A stretch of DNA of 64,000 nt, taken from NCBI RefSeq assembly GCF_004168365.1, contig NZ_CP035704.1, positions 1,302,001 through 1,366,000 of the forward strand. Direction: 5' to 3'. The translations under genes were made by a program, and so were the position numbers. The stretch is from Pseudolysobacter antarcticus (lineage in GTDB: Bacteria > Pseudomonadota > Gammaproteobacteria > Xanthomonadales > Rhodanobacteraceae). This document shows positions 36,759-46,293 of the stretch, one piece after another. The notes beneath the pieces are model-generated. The model searched no databases and was not told the DNA's origin. It was given only the letters and a program-made list of their open reading frames with translations. How positions within the stretch are numbered: the first letter of the stretch is position 1; the number at the start of each line of letters is the position of its first letter.

Positions 36759-36938
36759 GCGTTGATTTTCAGGCTTGTAGCGGCCAGCTGCAAGCGCGTC
36801 GTGCATTGCTTATCGATCGGGGGCGCGCCATGACTTTTCTCACCGCGACCTCCGGCACATGCGCGGCTTAAACCAAATCGCCACGATGTGCATCAGATCG
36901 GGTAGATCCGATCCCTCCGTTGCGCGATAGGTGCTTCC

Positions 36939-37694
36939 ATGAAAATCATTTCTGCTCTGGCCGTTGCTTCCACGCTGCTGTTTGCATCGCCGCTATTTGC
37001 GCACGATGTCACGCATTCCTGCAGTGTGCACAGCGACTACAATTTCAATTTCAGCGACAAAGCCCTGTCGTTCACGAACACGAATGCCAAGCCGCGCAGC
37101 ATCGAGTTGCGCCAGGGGCGTCTGTTTATCGATGGGCAGGAACAAGTTTTGTCGGCCGCCGATCAGAAGCGTATCGCCGATCTGGAATCCGGTACGCGCC
37201 GACTGCTGGCGCAAGTGAAAGAGATCGGTCTGGACGCCGCAGATATCGCGTTTGACGCGATCGAATCGGTGGCCGTTGCGCTCACGGCGACCGATGCCAA
37301 ACAACAGGAAACGCTGCACAGACGCCTCGCGTTTGCGCGCGACGAATTGCGCCGTGGCATCGATTCGCGCATCCAGGGTTCTGGCTGGACCGATGCCGAT
37401 ATCGGTCAGTTGGTCGAGAGTTCGGTCAAGGCGATGTTGCCGACGCTGATTTCGCAAGTGACTGCGGATGCGGTGCGAATCGCGTTGTCGGGCGATGAAG
37501 CCGCGATCAAGGAACTCGAAGCGCGTGCGGATCGCATGGGCAAGGACATCGAAACCAAAGTGGAGGCACGCGCAAAAGTATTGGAGCAGCGCGCAGATGC
37601 CTTGTGTCCGCAGTTCGCCCAGCTCGGTGAAATTGCTGCCGCGCTGGATGTGCGCATCGATGGTCAGCGTCCGCTGGAATTGTTCACGCGCTGA
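36939..37694 (+). CDS. DUF2884 (YggN-like) exported protein
   Basis: 251 residues with a cleavable signal peptide (residues 1-21, ending PLFA-H). The YggN/DUF2884 core is seen in CSVHSDYNFNFS, IELRQGRLFIDGQEQ and long helices carrying EARADRMGKDIETKVEARA. A C-terminal CPQF cysteine can pair with the N-terminal CSV cysteine. Function is unknown. It lies between rsmA and apaG on the opposite strand. Confidence 0.88.
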   Translation: MKIISALAVASTLLFASPLFAHDVTHSCSVHSDYNFNFSDKALSFTNTNAKPRSIELRQGRLFIDGQEQVLSAADQKRIADLESGTRRLLAQVKEIGLDAADIAFDAIESVAVALTATDAKQQETLHRRLAFARDELRRGIDSRIQGSGWTDADIGQLVESSVKAMLPTLISQVTADAVRIALSGDEAAIKELEARADRMGKDIETKVEARAKVLEQRADALCPQFAQLGEIAAALDVRIDGQRPLELFTR

Positions 37695-37711
37695 TCCGGT
37701 AGTTTGGTGTG

Positions 37712-37736
37712 ACGGATCGGCTTCGCGCCGATCCGT
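37712..37736. terminator. Bidirectional terminator hairpin
   Basis: ACGGATCGGC and GCCGATCCGT form a perfect 10-bp stem with a TTCGC loop between the convergent yggN-like gene and rsmA; TTGATTGTTTTA follows on the plus strand. Confidence 0.75.
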
Positions 37737-37744
37737 TGATTGTT

Positions 37745-38590
37745 TTACTCCGTCATCGTTGCCGACAAAAGTTGCGCGAGCTTCACGTACATCGCGGGCG
37801 CCACTTGTTCGGCGCGCGTGCGTGGATCGATGCCGATACTTTCGAGCTGCGCTACAGACGCGACACCGGACAATGCGTTCGACAAGGTTTTGCGGCGTTG
37901 CGCGAACGCCGCACGCACCACACGTTCGAGCACGCCTTGATCGAACGACAATTGTTCGCTGCTGGATAGTGGTATCAAGCGCACGATCGCCGAGTCAACT
38001 TTCGGTGCGGGCGTGAACGAGGTAGGCGGCACCTCAAACAATGGCTCGACCTTGCAGCGCAATTGCAACATCACCGAGAGTCGCCCGTAGGTTTTGCTGC
38101 CCGGGCCGGCGGCCATGCGTTCGACCACTTCCTTCTGCAGCATGAAATGCATGTCCTGAATTACCGCGGCATGCTCCAGACAGTGGAACAGGATCGGCGT
38201 GGAAATGTTGTAGGGCAGGTTGCCGACGATGCGCAACAAACCGCCGGCGGCGAGTTCGGTGAAATCAATCTTGAGCACATCGGCGCTGATGATTTCGATT
38301 TCGCCGTGCGCGCGGGCGCGTTCGCGTAGTGGTTCGATCAGGTCGCGATCAAGCTCGATGACCGTGAGTCTTTTTGCCGCGCGTAACAGTGGAAACGTCA
38401 ACGCGCCTTGGCCCGGCCCGATCTCGATCAGACGATCCTGCGGTTGCGGCGAAATCGATAACACGATGCGATTGATGACGCCGCTGTCGTGCAGGAAATT
38501 CTGGCCGAAACGCTTGCGCGCGACATGCGGTTTATTGTGGCGTGGCGCTGTCTCAGACGGATCGAAAGTTTTCACGGGATCTGATTTCAC
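37745..38590 (-). CDS. rsmA: 16S rRNA dimethyladenosine transferase
   Basis: 281 residues. Motifs are HVARKRFGQNFLHD, IEIGPGQGALTFPL (SAM) and the catalytic NLPYNIS. It dimethylates A1518/A1519 of 16S rRNA. A GTG at 38590 overlaps the stop of the LysR gene (GTGA); a second GTG at 38575 is also possible. Its usual neighbour pdxA is 2 kb away, separated by the LysR/EamA pair. Confidence 0.95.
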   Translation of the reverse strand: MKSDPVKTFDPSETAPRHNKPHVARKRFGQNFLHDSGVINRIVLSISPQPQDRLIEIGPGQGALTFPLLRAAKRLTVIELDRDLIEPLRERARAHGEIEIISADVLKIDFTELAAGGLLRIVGNLPYNISTPILFHCLEHAAVIQDMHFMLQKEVVERMAAGPGSKTYGRLSVMLQLRCKVEPLFEVPPTSFTPAPKVDSAIVRLIPLSSSEQLSFDQGVLERVVRAAFAQRRKTLSNALSGVASVAQLESIGIDPRTRAEQVAPAMYVKLAQLLSATMTE

Positions 38591-39513
38591 GGGTCGTTGG
38601 GCGGCGGTGGCGGCGCGAGCGGCGGCGCACTGATGAGTTCGGCCAGCAGCCATTCGCGAAACGCCTGAAAGGCCGCCTTGCGTCTGCTGGTTTCGGTGTA
38701 GACGAGATAGTACGCGTAACGTGAGGGAATGCGCTCGCGAAACGGCGCGACCAAGGTGCCGGCGCGCAGTTTGGCAGCGACCAGCGAGCTGCGACCGAGC
38801 GCCACGCCCTGGCCCTGGATCGCCGCCTGCAGCGCAAGTTCGGCATCGTCGAACTGCAGGCTGTTGCGCTGTTCGGTGTAGTCCAGACCGACCGACGCAA
38901 ACCAGGTCGACCATAACTTGTTGGCCGAGATGATGAGCGGCAATTGCGCCAGCTGCGCGGGCGTGCGCGGCAACTTGCCGCGACGCAAGCGCGGACTCAT
39001 CACCGGGAACAATTCATCGTCGAGCAGTTTTTCGCTCAGCGTGTTCGCCCACACGCCTGCGCCGTAACGAATCGCCACATCGACATTGTCGGTGCGGAAA
39101 TTGGCGAGCGTGGTATTGCTCTGCAGGTTGAGCTGGATTTCGGCATGACGCTGCAAAAATCCACCGAGCCGTTCGACCAGCCACGCCGATGCAAACGACG
39201 GTGTCACGCTGACTGTGAGCACGTGCGAGGACTCGCGTTCGCGCACCTTGCCGATCGCTGTGCTGAGCGCATCGAGGCTTTCGCGTACGCCAAGCACGAG
39301 CTGCTGGCCGGCATCGGTAAGCTGGGTCTGGCGACCGTTGCGCTCGAACAAACGCAGCTTCAATTGCGTCTCCAGCGCCTGGATCTGGTGACTGACCGCG
39401 CCGTGCGTGAGATGCAGTTCGAGCGCGGCGCGCGTGTAGTTGAGATGACGCGCGGCGGCTTCGAAAATGCGCAAGGTGCGCAGAGCGGGAAGGTGTTGCC
39501 AGGATTGCGTCAT
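38587..39513 (-). CDS. LysR-family regulator (GcvA-like)
   Basis: 308 residues from the ATG at 39513. The N-terminal winged HTH reads LRIFEAAARHLNYTRAALEL and THGAVSHQIQALE; the effector domain shows the GcvA-like FRTDNVDVAIRYGAG. It is divergent from an EamA transporter with a 173-bp shared region, so it probably controls that gene. Its stop overlaps the rsmA start. The C-terminus is Pro-rich. Confidence 0.92.
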   Translation of the reverse strand: MTQSWQHLPALRTLRIFEAAARHLNYTRAALELHLTHGAVSHQIQALETQLKLRLFERNGRQTQLTDAGQQLVLGVRESLDALSTAIGKVRERESSHVLTVSVTPSFASAWLVERLGGFLQRHAEIQLNLQSNTTLANFRTDNVDVAIRYGAGVWANTLSEKLLDDELFPVMSPRLRRGKLPRTPAQLAQLPLIISANKLWSTWFASVGLDYTEQRNSLQFDDAELALQAAIQGQGVALGRSSLVAAKLRAGTLVAPFRERIPSRYAYYLVYTETSRRKAAFQAFREWLLAELISAPPLAPPPPPNDP

Positions 39514-39686
39514 CTGTGAGAAAAATTGGCCGGTATTGCGAGAAAATATCGATTCCGTGACGGATTGTCTAGGAATATCATCAGCGCATTCCATCCGGTT
39601 GCGCATGCAGCTCACCAGTCGACTTGTCAAAAGCGCCGCACCGCCGTGAGTTTTCCGCCGCAGATTGTCGTTCAAGGATCGTAGCA

Positions 39687-40604
39687 ATGAATCTTTCCAC
39701 CATAGTGCGATTACTCCTGCTCGGCATGATCTGGGGCAGCTCCTTCATCTTCCAGCGCATCACCGTGCCAGTGCTCGGTGTGGGTATTACCGCCGCGGGT
39801 CGCGTGCTGCTCGGCGCACTCGTCATCCAGTTGTTGCGGCGCTCGCTGGCACAGCCGCTGCTCTGGCGCGCGCGCTGGAAGGATTATCTGATCGTCGGCG
39901 CACTCACGGCAGGGGTGCCGCTGCTGTTGTTCGCAGTGGCCGCACGACAATTGCCGGCGGGATATTCCGCCGTGCTGAATTCCACCACGCCGATGTTTAC
40001 CGTATTGCTGCTGTGGGCAACACAGCAGCAGCGCCCGTCGACATCCAAACTGGCCGGCGTTCTGGCCGGGGTACTCGGCGTTGCCGTGCTCGCGCGTTTT
40101 GGTGTGGTCGAGACGAATATCGATACGATGCTGGCGTTCGGCGCGGCGCTCGCCGCATCGGCGTTGTACGCGATTGGCGCGGTCGAATCGCGGCGCCGCT
40201 TCGCCTCCAACGAACCGATGGCGATCGCCGCCGGCACGCAGACTGCCGCGGCGTTGATCCTGTCGCCGATGTTGTTTACATCCGTGCCGACGCAGTGGCC
40301 CACGCTCATACCGATCATCGCGCTGCTCGTGCTCGGATTGTTGTGCACCGGTGTCGCTTACGCGCTGTACTTTCGCCTGTTGCGTGATGTCGGCAGCGAA
40401 CGCGCGACCACGGTGACCTTCCTCGTGCCGGTGTTTGCGCAACTCTGGGGCAGCCTGTTCCTCGGCGAATCGTTGGCGTGGCCGAGCGTGCTCGGACTCG
40501 TGCTGGTATTGCTCGCGGTAGCGCTGGTGTTCGAGCGCGTGCCGGGATTGCGACCGAAAGCGGCGATCGTCTTGAGCAACGCAGTGGTCACCAAACAAAT
40601 CTGA
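39687..40604 (+). CDS. EamA/DMT-family transporter
   Basis: 305 residues with ten predicted helices in two EamA repeats (first IWGSSFIFQRITVPVLGVG, second beginning AFGAALAASALYAIGAV and ending FLGESLAWPSVLGLVLVLL). AAGGA lies upstream of the ATG at 39687. DMT transporters often export amino acids or metabolites. It converges on pdxA, and the divergent LysR gene likely regulates it. Confidence 0.9.
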   Translation: MNLSTIVRLLLLGMIWGSSFIFQRITVPVLGVGITAAGRVLLGALVIQLLRRSLAQPLLWRARWKDYLIVGALTAGVPLLLFAVAARQLPAGYSAVLNSTTPMFTVLLLWATQQQRPSTSKLAGVLAGVLGVAVLARFGVVETNIDTMLAFGAALAASALYAIGAVESRRRFASNEPMAIAAGTQTAAALILSPMLFTSVPTQWPTLIPIIALLVLGLLCTGVAYALYFRLLRDVGSERATTVTFLVPVFAQLWGSLFLGESLAWPSVLGLVLVLLAVALVFERVPGLRPKAAIVLSNAVVTKQI

Positions 40605-40625
40605 AAAGGCGCGCCGAGACCAGGG

Positions 40626-41648
40626 TTATGACGCGGCTTTGGTGCGACTTGTGTTGACCAACTGCAACGCCATGCGCGCTGCGGCGATAAGGCTGGAAGG
40701 ATCGGCCTTGCCCTGACCGGCGATATCCAGCGCCGTGCCGTGATCGACCGAGGTGCGAATGAACGGCAACCCGAGCGTGATGTTGACCGCCTCGCCGAAA
40801 CCCTGTGCCTTAAGCACCGGCAACCCCTGATCGTGATACATCGCCAGCACCGCATCGCACAACGCAAGCTGTTCCGGCACAAACGCGGTATCGGCGGGTA
40901 ACGGCCCGATCAATTGCATGCCTTGCGCACGCAATATTTCCATCGCCGGAATGATCGTATCGATTTCCTCGCGGCCGAGATAACCACCTTCGCCAGCGTG
41001 TGGGTTCAAGCCGAGCACGGCGATGCGTGGCGTGGCGATGCCAAACTTCTCGCGCAGATCACGATCGAGGATAGACAAGGTCGCAATCAGTCCTTCTCGC
41101 GTGATCGCGTCTGGCACGTTGCGCAATGAAAGATGCGTGGTCGCCAACGCGACGCGCAGGGCCGGCGTGGCCAGCAGCATCACTACATTGACGCCGGCGC
41201 GCGTGGCGAAAAATTCGGTGTGTCCAGTGAAAGGAATTGCAGCGGCGTTGATCACGCTTTTTTGCACCGGCCCGGTGATCAGCGCATCGAATTCGGCGTT
41301 GAGGCAACCGTCAGTTGCGCGTGACAATGTGTCGATGACATAAGCCGCGTTCGCCGCATCGAGTCGACCTGCGTGGCTGGCGCTGCGCAGCGGAATATCG
41401 ATGCAGCGCAGGCTGCCGCGCGCGCGGTGCTGCACGTATTCCGTGGCGATATAAGGCACGATGTCTAGCGCTAGTCCACTCGCACGCGCCGCTGCGCGCA
41501 ACAAATCCGGATCGGCAATGGCGATGAGATCTGCAGGCAGATCGCTGTTTGCGAGAGCCGCCAGTAATTCAGGACCGACACCGGCCGGTTCGCCTGGCGT
41601 GATCGCCAAGCGCGGCAGATATTCAAACGGCGGGTTTGGCACAGACAC
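40626..41648 (-). CDS. pdxA: 4-hydroxythreonine-4-phosphate dehydrogenase
   Basis: 340 residues from a GTG at 41648. Family motifs are [51 protein letters not shown] and [14 protein letters not shown], including the metal-binding His residues. It catalyses the NAD-dependent step that feeds PdxJ in pyridoxal phosphate synthesis. It follows surA by 125 nt on the same strand. Confidence 0.96.
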   Translation of the reverse strand: MSVPNPPFEYLPRLAITPGEPAGVGPELLAALANSDLPADLIAIADPDLLRAAARASGLALDIVPYIATEYVQHRARGSLRCIDIPLRSASHAGRLDAANAAYVIDTLSRATDGCLNAEFDALITGPVQKSVINAAAIPFTGHTEFFATRAGVNVVMLLATPALRVALATTHLSLRNVPDAITREGLIATLSILDRDLREKFGIATPRIAVLGLNPHAGEGGYLGREEIDTIIPAMEILRAQGMQLIGPLPADTAFVPEQLALCDAVLAMYHDQGLPVLKAQGFGEAVNITLGLPFIRTSVDHGTALDIAGQGKADPSSLIAAARMALQLVNTSRTKAAS

Positions 41649-41773
41649 GACATTCGCTCATTATGCGCAGGTCAACGCGCGAGTCGAGGAACTTCACAAA
41701 AGCCAACATGCGCAGCGCGACGGCGTTGACGGCGCGCAACCAGAGTCTCTGGTCGCTCGTCCCAAGTCAGCTT

Positions 41774-43108
41774 CTATTTTACCGTTTCAGCAGCTTCGGT
41801 TTTATCGGGTTTGGCGGCACCAGGCAGACGGACATCGACAAACGATTCGGCGCGCAACTGGCGCAGGAAAGTTTCGTATTCGTCCTCGGCCTTGCGATTG
41901 CGCAAGGTATCGCGCGCTTGCTCACGCGCCATGTCGTTGGTGCGATCCGTGTTGCGCTCACCGAGGCGTTGCAGGATATGCCAGCCGAGATCGGTCTGGA
42001 ATGGTTCGGAGATCTGGTCGTCTTTCAATGAGACGATGACTTTCCCCACCATCGGGCCGTATTGCTCGGCCTGGAACCAGCCCATGTCGCCGCCCTGATT
42101 GGCGCTGTTGCCATCCTGCGAAACTTCCTTCGCGACCTTGGCGAAATCCTCACCGTCAGTGATGCGCTTGCGTGCGGCGCGCACCTTTTTCTGTGCGTCT
42201 TCGCTGGTCACCACTTCGGACATCTTGAACATGATGTGGCGCGCGTGATACTCGGCGACCACTTGTTTGCCCTGCTCCCGTTTGTCGACGAGCTTGAGAA
42301 TATGGAAACCACTCGGGCCACGCACGGGACGCGTGATTTCGCCGGGGCTCAGGTTCTGCACCAGATCGACGAAGGCTTCTGGCACTTCATCATGGCGACG
42401 CCAGCCGAGATCACCGCCTTCGAGCGCGTTTTGGCCATCCGAATAACGGATCGCCGCGGCCGCGAAATCCATGCCGCCGTCGATTTCCTTGCGTACTTTT
42501 TCGGCCTTGTCACGCGCGATTTGCACCGCTTCCGGGCTAGCGCCATCGGGTACGGAAATCAGGATGTTTGCGATATGCAATTCGCCCTTGTGTCCGCCGC
42601 CACTGGCCAGCAAGGTATCCACTTCGGCGTCGGTGACATTGACGCGACTTTGCACGATACGTTGCTGCAGCTTCTGCACGATCAATTGCTCGCGCAAGGT
42701 TTTGCGAAACTCGTCGAAGCTCAGGCCTTGCGCTTCGAGCGATGCGCGCATCTGCGCGAGCGTTGCCTTGTTGCTGTCGGCGACACGCTGCATCGCCTGT
42801 TCGGTTTCCGCATCCGAAACGCGGATACCGGTGGTGCTGCCACGTTGTACCTGCAGGCGCAGCATCACCAGGCGCTCGAGAACCTGTGTTTCCAGAACAT
42901 CGCGCGGTGGCAGCTTTTGCGGATTGTTGGCGTATTGCGCGAGCACGTTGTTGATCGCGGCGTCGAGCTCGCTACGGAGAATCACATCGTCCTCGACCAC
43001 CGCGGCGATACGATCAAGAGGTTCCGCGGTGAGGATCTGCGCACGCAGCACGGGGCTCGCGCTGATACAGACAAGAGCAAGAATGAGCGATGCAAAAAGA
43101 CGTTGCAT
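41774..43108 (-). CDS. surA: Periplasmic chaperone/peptidyl-prolyl isomerase SurA
   Basis: About 444 residues with signal peptide MQRLFASLILALVCISASPV (an in-frame ATG at 43135 is an alternative). The N-terminal SurA domain (LDRIAAVVEDDVILRSELD) is followed by two parvulin repeats (first around GGDLGWRRHDEVPEAF, second around GGDMGWFQAEQYGP). It helps fold outer-membrane proteins including LptD, encoded just upstream. Confidence 0.96.
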   Translation of the reverse strand: MQRLFASLILALVCISASPVLRAQILTAEPLDRIAAVVEDDVILRSELDAAINNVLAQYANNPQKLPPRDVLETQVLERLVMLRLQVQRGSTTGIRVSDAETEQAMQRVADSNKATLAQMRASLEAQGLSFDEFRKTLREQLIVQKLQQRIVQSRVNVTDAEVDTLLASGGGHKGELHIANILISVPDGASPEAVQIARDKAEKVRKEIDGGMDFAAAAIRYSDGQNALEGGDLGWRRHDEVPEAFVDLVQNLSPGEITRPVRGPSGFHILKLVDKREQGKQVVAEYHARHIMFKMSEVVTSEDAQKKVRAARKRITDGEDFAKVAKEVSQDGNSANQGGDMGWFQAEQYGPMVGKVIVSLKDDQISEPFQTDLGWHILQRLGERNTDRTNDMAREQARDTLRNRKAEDEYETFLRQLRAESFVDVRLPGAAKPDKTEAAETVK

Positions 43109-43294
43109 GGGGCGGACAGCGTTACTGAAAATCATGCGCGTTGGAACCTGTTCAATATCTTGGAGGAGCCTCTGAATGCATGCATCAAGTGCAATGACAC
43201 GAGGCTGCATTGGACGAATTCAGCATCGATCGAGGCCGTGGGCGAAGGCGTTTGCAAACAAGGCGGTAGCGAGTTTTAAACCCTCTTCAGAAGG

Positions 43295-45688
43295 TCAAGG
43301 GGTTTGATAACCAAGGATAGCACGGCGCAGGAAGCTCTCGGTTTTCTCGCCGAGTTGACCGAGGCCCTTGAATTCGATCTCGAAGAACAGAGCGTTGCCA
43401 TCGTTACCGGCCAGATCCTTGAGGTAGTGGCGACCGAGCACACGGAATGCCGCACAGCAGTTGTCGTATTCGACGCCAAGGAACGATTCGACCACACCAT
43501 GGCTGAGCAGCGAATAGTCGAACCGACCGACCAAACTCCAGTTGTCCGATACCGGGTAAAGCGCGGTGATGTCGATTTGCTTGAGCAGATCACGGCGATA
43601 ATCGTAACTGACATTCAGAATGCCATTATTGTTGAAGCGATGCTGCACCGAAACTGAAGCAACATCGTTCTGGCTGGTGTTCGGATTCCACTGTTCGTCG
43701 AGCTTGATGCGCCAGCGATCGTTGAGCCGAATATCCAGTTCGCCGACGTAATTCGAGCCGTTGTAATTGGTTTGCTGGATGCCCGGCAACTGCACTTTTT
43801 GCGGATCGAAATAACGGATTTGGCCTATGCTGGCGGACACGCGTTCCGCACCGTCGTCGGCGTTGAGCAAGCGCGTGGTCAGTGCCAGCGTCAGATTGTT
43901 CGCGTCGGATTGGCGATCCGCGCCGACAAAGCGATTGGTCGTGAACAACTGGCCGAAATCCAGCGTCGGTAACTGGGTATCGAATACCGGCAGATCGTTC
44001 TGATCGCGATACGGCACACGCAGATAATACAGGCGCGGCTCGAGAGTTTGGGTGAACGCATCACCGAACAAGGTCAGCGGGCGTTCGAACACCAGGCCGG
44101 CATCGACGCTGGCGATCGGTACGCCGCGCGAGGGTTGCGTATCCTGCAGCGGATTCGGCAGATATTGCGTGTTGCGGATATCGTAACTGGTGTAGCGATA
44201 ACCGAGTTCCGGGCGGATGAAATACGCCGCGGCTTCGATCGGATAACTCAAGTACGGATAGACATCCAGGCGCTGACCTTCAACGGCATCGTCCTTGCGG
44301 AAATCGACAAACTCCGAGCGCACGCCGCCACGCAGGCCGCCGAGCAGTTCGTGATCACCTTCGAAGGTGATGCGCGGCAGGCGTTTGTATGGCTCGGAAC
44401 TTTGCAGCAGCGTTGGATCGGTGATTTCCCAGAAATCCGCGCCGATGCTCGCGTCCCACCACGAGCCGTGACCATACAGATAACCGCTGGAACTCAGCAG
44501 ACTGGTGGTATTCGTAACAAGGCTGTCGCCGAAATCGCGAAAATAATATGGGTCGGAGACGTGGTTGATATTGATCGCCGCATACCAGTTGGCATTCAGC
44601 GTGGTCGTATCCTTGAAGATGAACGAGGTACGTTTGTCGTCATACGTGCTCAAACCCAGCCCGGGATTCTGCGCGAGAAATACGTGTTGCTCGTCGGCAA
44701 AAGCGCGGTCGTGCGGCAGGTAGGTAAATTCCAGACTGCCTTTGCTTGAATCGGTCAGGTAACGGAATTCACCGCCGAGCATGAAACCGCGCTCGGTCAT
44801 CACGCGCGGATAAATCGTCGCATCGTAATTCGGCGCGAGATTGAGGTAATACGGCAGCGTCAGATCCAGGCCGCGGCGGCTGGTGTAGCGCACTTTCGGC
44901 AACAGGAATCCAGACTCGCGCTGATTGTCCAGCGGAAAACTCAGGTACGGAAACCAGAAGAACGGCACGCCGTGATAAGCCATCGTCACGTTGTGGCCGT
45001 AACCGATTTCCTGCTCCTGATCCATAGTCAGGTCGCGCGCGCGGAACTCCCATTCGCGCGCATCGGGATCACAGGTCGAGTACGTTACGTCGTGCATTAC
45101 CGAATGCTCGGCGTCGATCATCGTGCCGTCGCTGGCCGTGCCGTTGCCGCGCTGTTTCAGCATCTGATACGTGATGTGATCCAGATGCGTGGTGCTCGGC
45201 GTGGCGGTGCCCGCGGCATGCGTGGCCGAAACCAGCATGCTGCTGTCCTGGTAATACACATGACCATCCGCGGTGTAGTCGGTGGTGATGTTGTCGTAGG
45301 TGGCGTGATCGGAGCGCAGCAATTGATCGAGTTTCTGCATCCACACCTCGCCATCCAGCAGCGAATGATCGGTATCGGCGCGGCTGACTTTTTTCGCGCT
45401 GATGTCGGTCAAAGCCTTGCTGCGATCACCCGTGGCTGGCAGACCCGGAGTGAAAAAATCCAGCATGTCGTTACGCTTGCACATGCGCCACGGATCGGCG
45501 TGTTTGGCACAATGAAATTGACCGACCGGACAGGCTGGGCCGACGTCGTCATCGCCCCACGCGGAGAGCGGCAACGCCAGCGTGATGGCCAGTGCAAGCA
45601 GACGCGGAGCAATCGAAAGCTGAGGGGAATACGGCACAGTGGCGATCTTCAGGGATTGCAAAGGTTGCCAAGATTGCCTGAAAGCCAT
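43295..45688 (-). CDS. lptD: LPS-assembly protein LptD
   Basis: 797 residues from the ATG at 45688. A signal sequence (ALAITLALPLSAWG) is followed by an OstA-like N-terminal domain (TDYTADGHVYYQDSSML) and a large C-terminal beta-barrel (LPYYLNLAPNYDATIYPR and many Tyr/Asp-rich strands). The conserved CC pair in EYDNCCAAF and the N-terminal cysteines (CPVGQFHC) allow the inter-domain disulfides. It inserts LPS in the outer membrane with LptE. Confidence 0.97.
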   Translation of the reverse strand: MAFRQSWQPLQSLKIATVPYSPQLSIAPRLLALAITLALPLSAWGDDDVGPACPVGQFHCAKHADPWRMCKRNDMLDFFTPGLPATGDRSKALTDISAKKVSRADTDHSLLDGEVWMQKLDQLLRSDHATYDNITTDYTADGHVYYQDSSMLVSATHAAGTATPSTTHLDHITYQMLKQRGNGTASDGTMIDAEHSVMHDVTYSTCDPDAREWEFRARDLTMDQEQEIGYGHNVTMAYHGVPFFWFPYLSFPLDNQRESGFLLPKVRYTSRRGLDLTLPYYLNLAPNYDATIYPRVMTERGFMLGGEFRYLTDSSKGSLEFTYLPHDRAFADEQHVFLAQNPGLGLSTYDDKRTSFIFKDTTTLNANWYAAININHVSDPYYFRDFGDSLVTNTTSLLSSSGYLYGHGSWWDASIGADFWEITDPTLLQSSEPYKRLPRITFEGDHELLGGLRGGVRSEFVDFRKDDAVEGQRLDVYPYLSYPIEAAAYFIRPELGYRYTSYDIRNTQYLPNPLQDTQPSRGVPIASVDAGLVFERPLTLFGDAFTQTLEPRLYYLRVPYRDQNDLPVFDTQLPTLDFGQLFTTNRFVGADRQSDANNLTLALTTRLLNADDGAERVSASIGQIRYFDPQKVQLPGIQQTNYNGSNYVGELDIRLNDRWRIKLDEQWNPNTSQNDVASVSVQHRFNNNGILNVSYDYRRDLLKQIDITALYPVSDNWSLVGRFDYSLLSHGVVESFLGVEYDNCCAAFRVLGRHYLKDLAGNDGNALFFEIEFKGLGQLGEKTESFLRRAILGYQTP

Positions 45689-45939
45689 AGTCGGCGGCAA
45701 ATCAGCGCATTTTGCGATCCCTGATAGCGTGTGGTTGTCGCGTATGTCAGCAAGCCGAGAGTTCGCTGATTACGCGGATTGCGCTAATGCGTGGCTCGGA
45801 CGAGTGCTGCGGCTGGGTCTTGTCGAGTCCAGAAAATTCCATTCCCGATGCTGCTGCTTGTATTGCCGACGCGCTGCGACTAAGGTCGCCACGCCGCTCG
45901 TTGCGGCGGCTCAAATCACACTACAACGGGGAAGTTGTC

Positions 45940-46221
45940 ATGATTATCAAACGTATCGGCGTGCTCAAGCTGGCCATTTTTCAGGGCTGTGCGATGGCTT
46001 TGTTTGGCGTGATTATCGCGCTGTTCTTTTTGCTGTTCGGCTCCATGCTCAGCGGTCTCACCGGTAACAACGCCACTGGCGTTATGGCTGGCGGTATTTT
46101 CATGCTGATATTGCTACCGATCTTCTACGCCGTATTCGGATTTATCGCTGGCGCGATTGGCGCGGCAATCTACAATCTGGTCGCGGGCATAGTCGGTGGC
46201 ATCGAGCTCGACGTCGAATAA
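45940..46221 (+). CDS. Small membrane protein, DUF3566-like
   Basis: 93 residues from the ATG at 45940 with GGGGA upstream. It starts MIIKRIGVLKLAIFQG, then two hydrophobic helices separated by a Gly/Asn-rich loop, a pattern like DUF3566-type proteins. Function is unknown. It is divergent from lptD across a 250-bp region presumably holding both promoters. Confidence 0.75.
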   Translation: MIIKRIGVLKLAIFQGCAMALFGVIIALFFLLFGSMLSGLTGNNATGVMAGGIFMLILLPIFYAVFGFIAGAIGAAIYNLVAGIVGGIELDVE

Positions 46222-46241
46222 TATCGGCGCCAATACAAGCG

Positions 46242-46279
46242 GTGATCCCGATGCGACCGTTAGCGGCCATCGGGATCAC
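46242..46279. terminator. Bidirectional hairpin between convergent genes
   Basis: GTGATCCCGATG and CATCGGGATCAC form a perfect 12-bp stem with a 14-nt loop between the small membrane protein (+) and the HDAC-like gene (-). Confidence 0.65.
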
Positions 46280-46293
46280 TGCGGCTTTCAAGC

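Noticed and set aside
42062-43279. 405-codon plus-strand frame opposite surA
   Set aside because: Shadow of surA, no family match.
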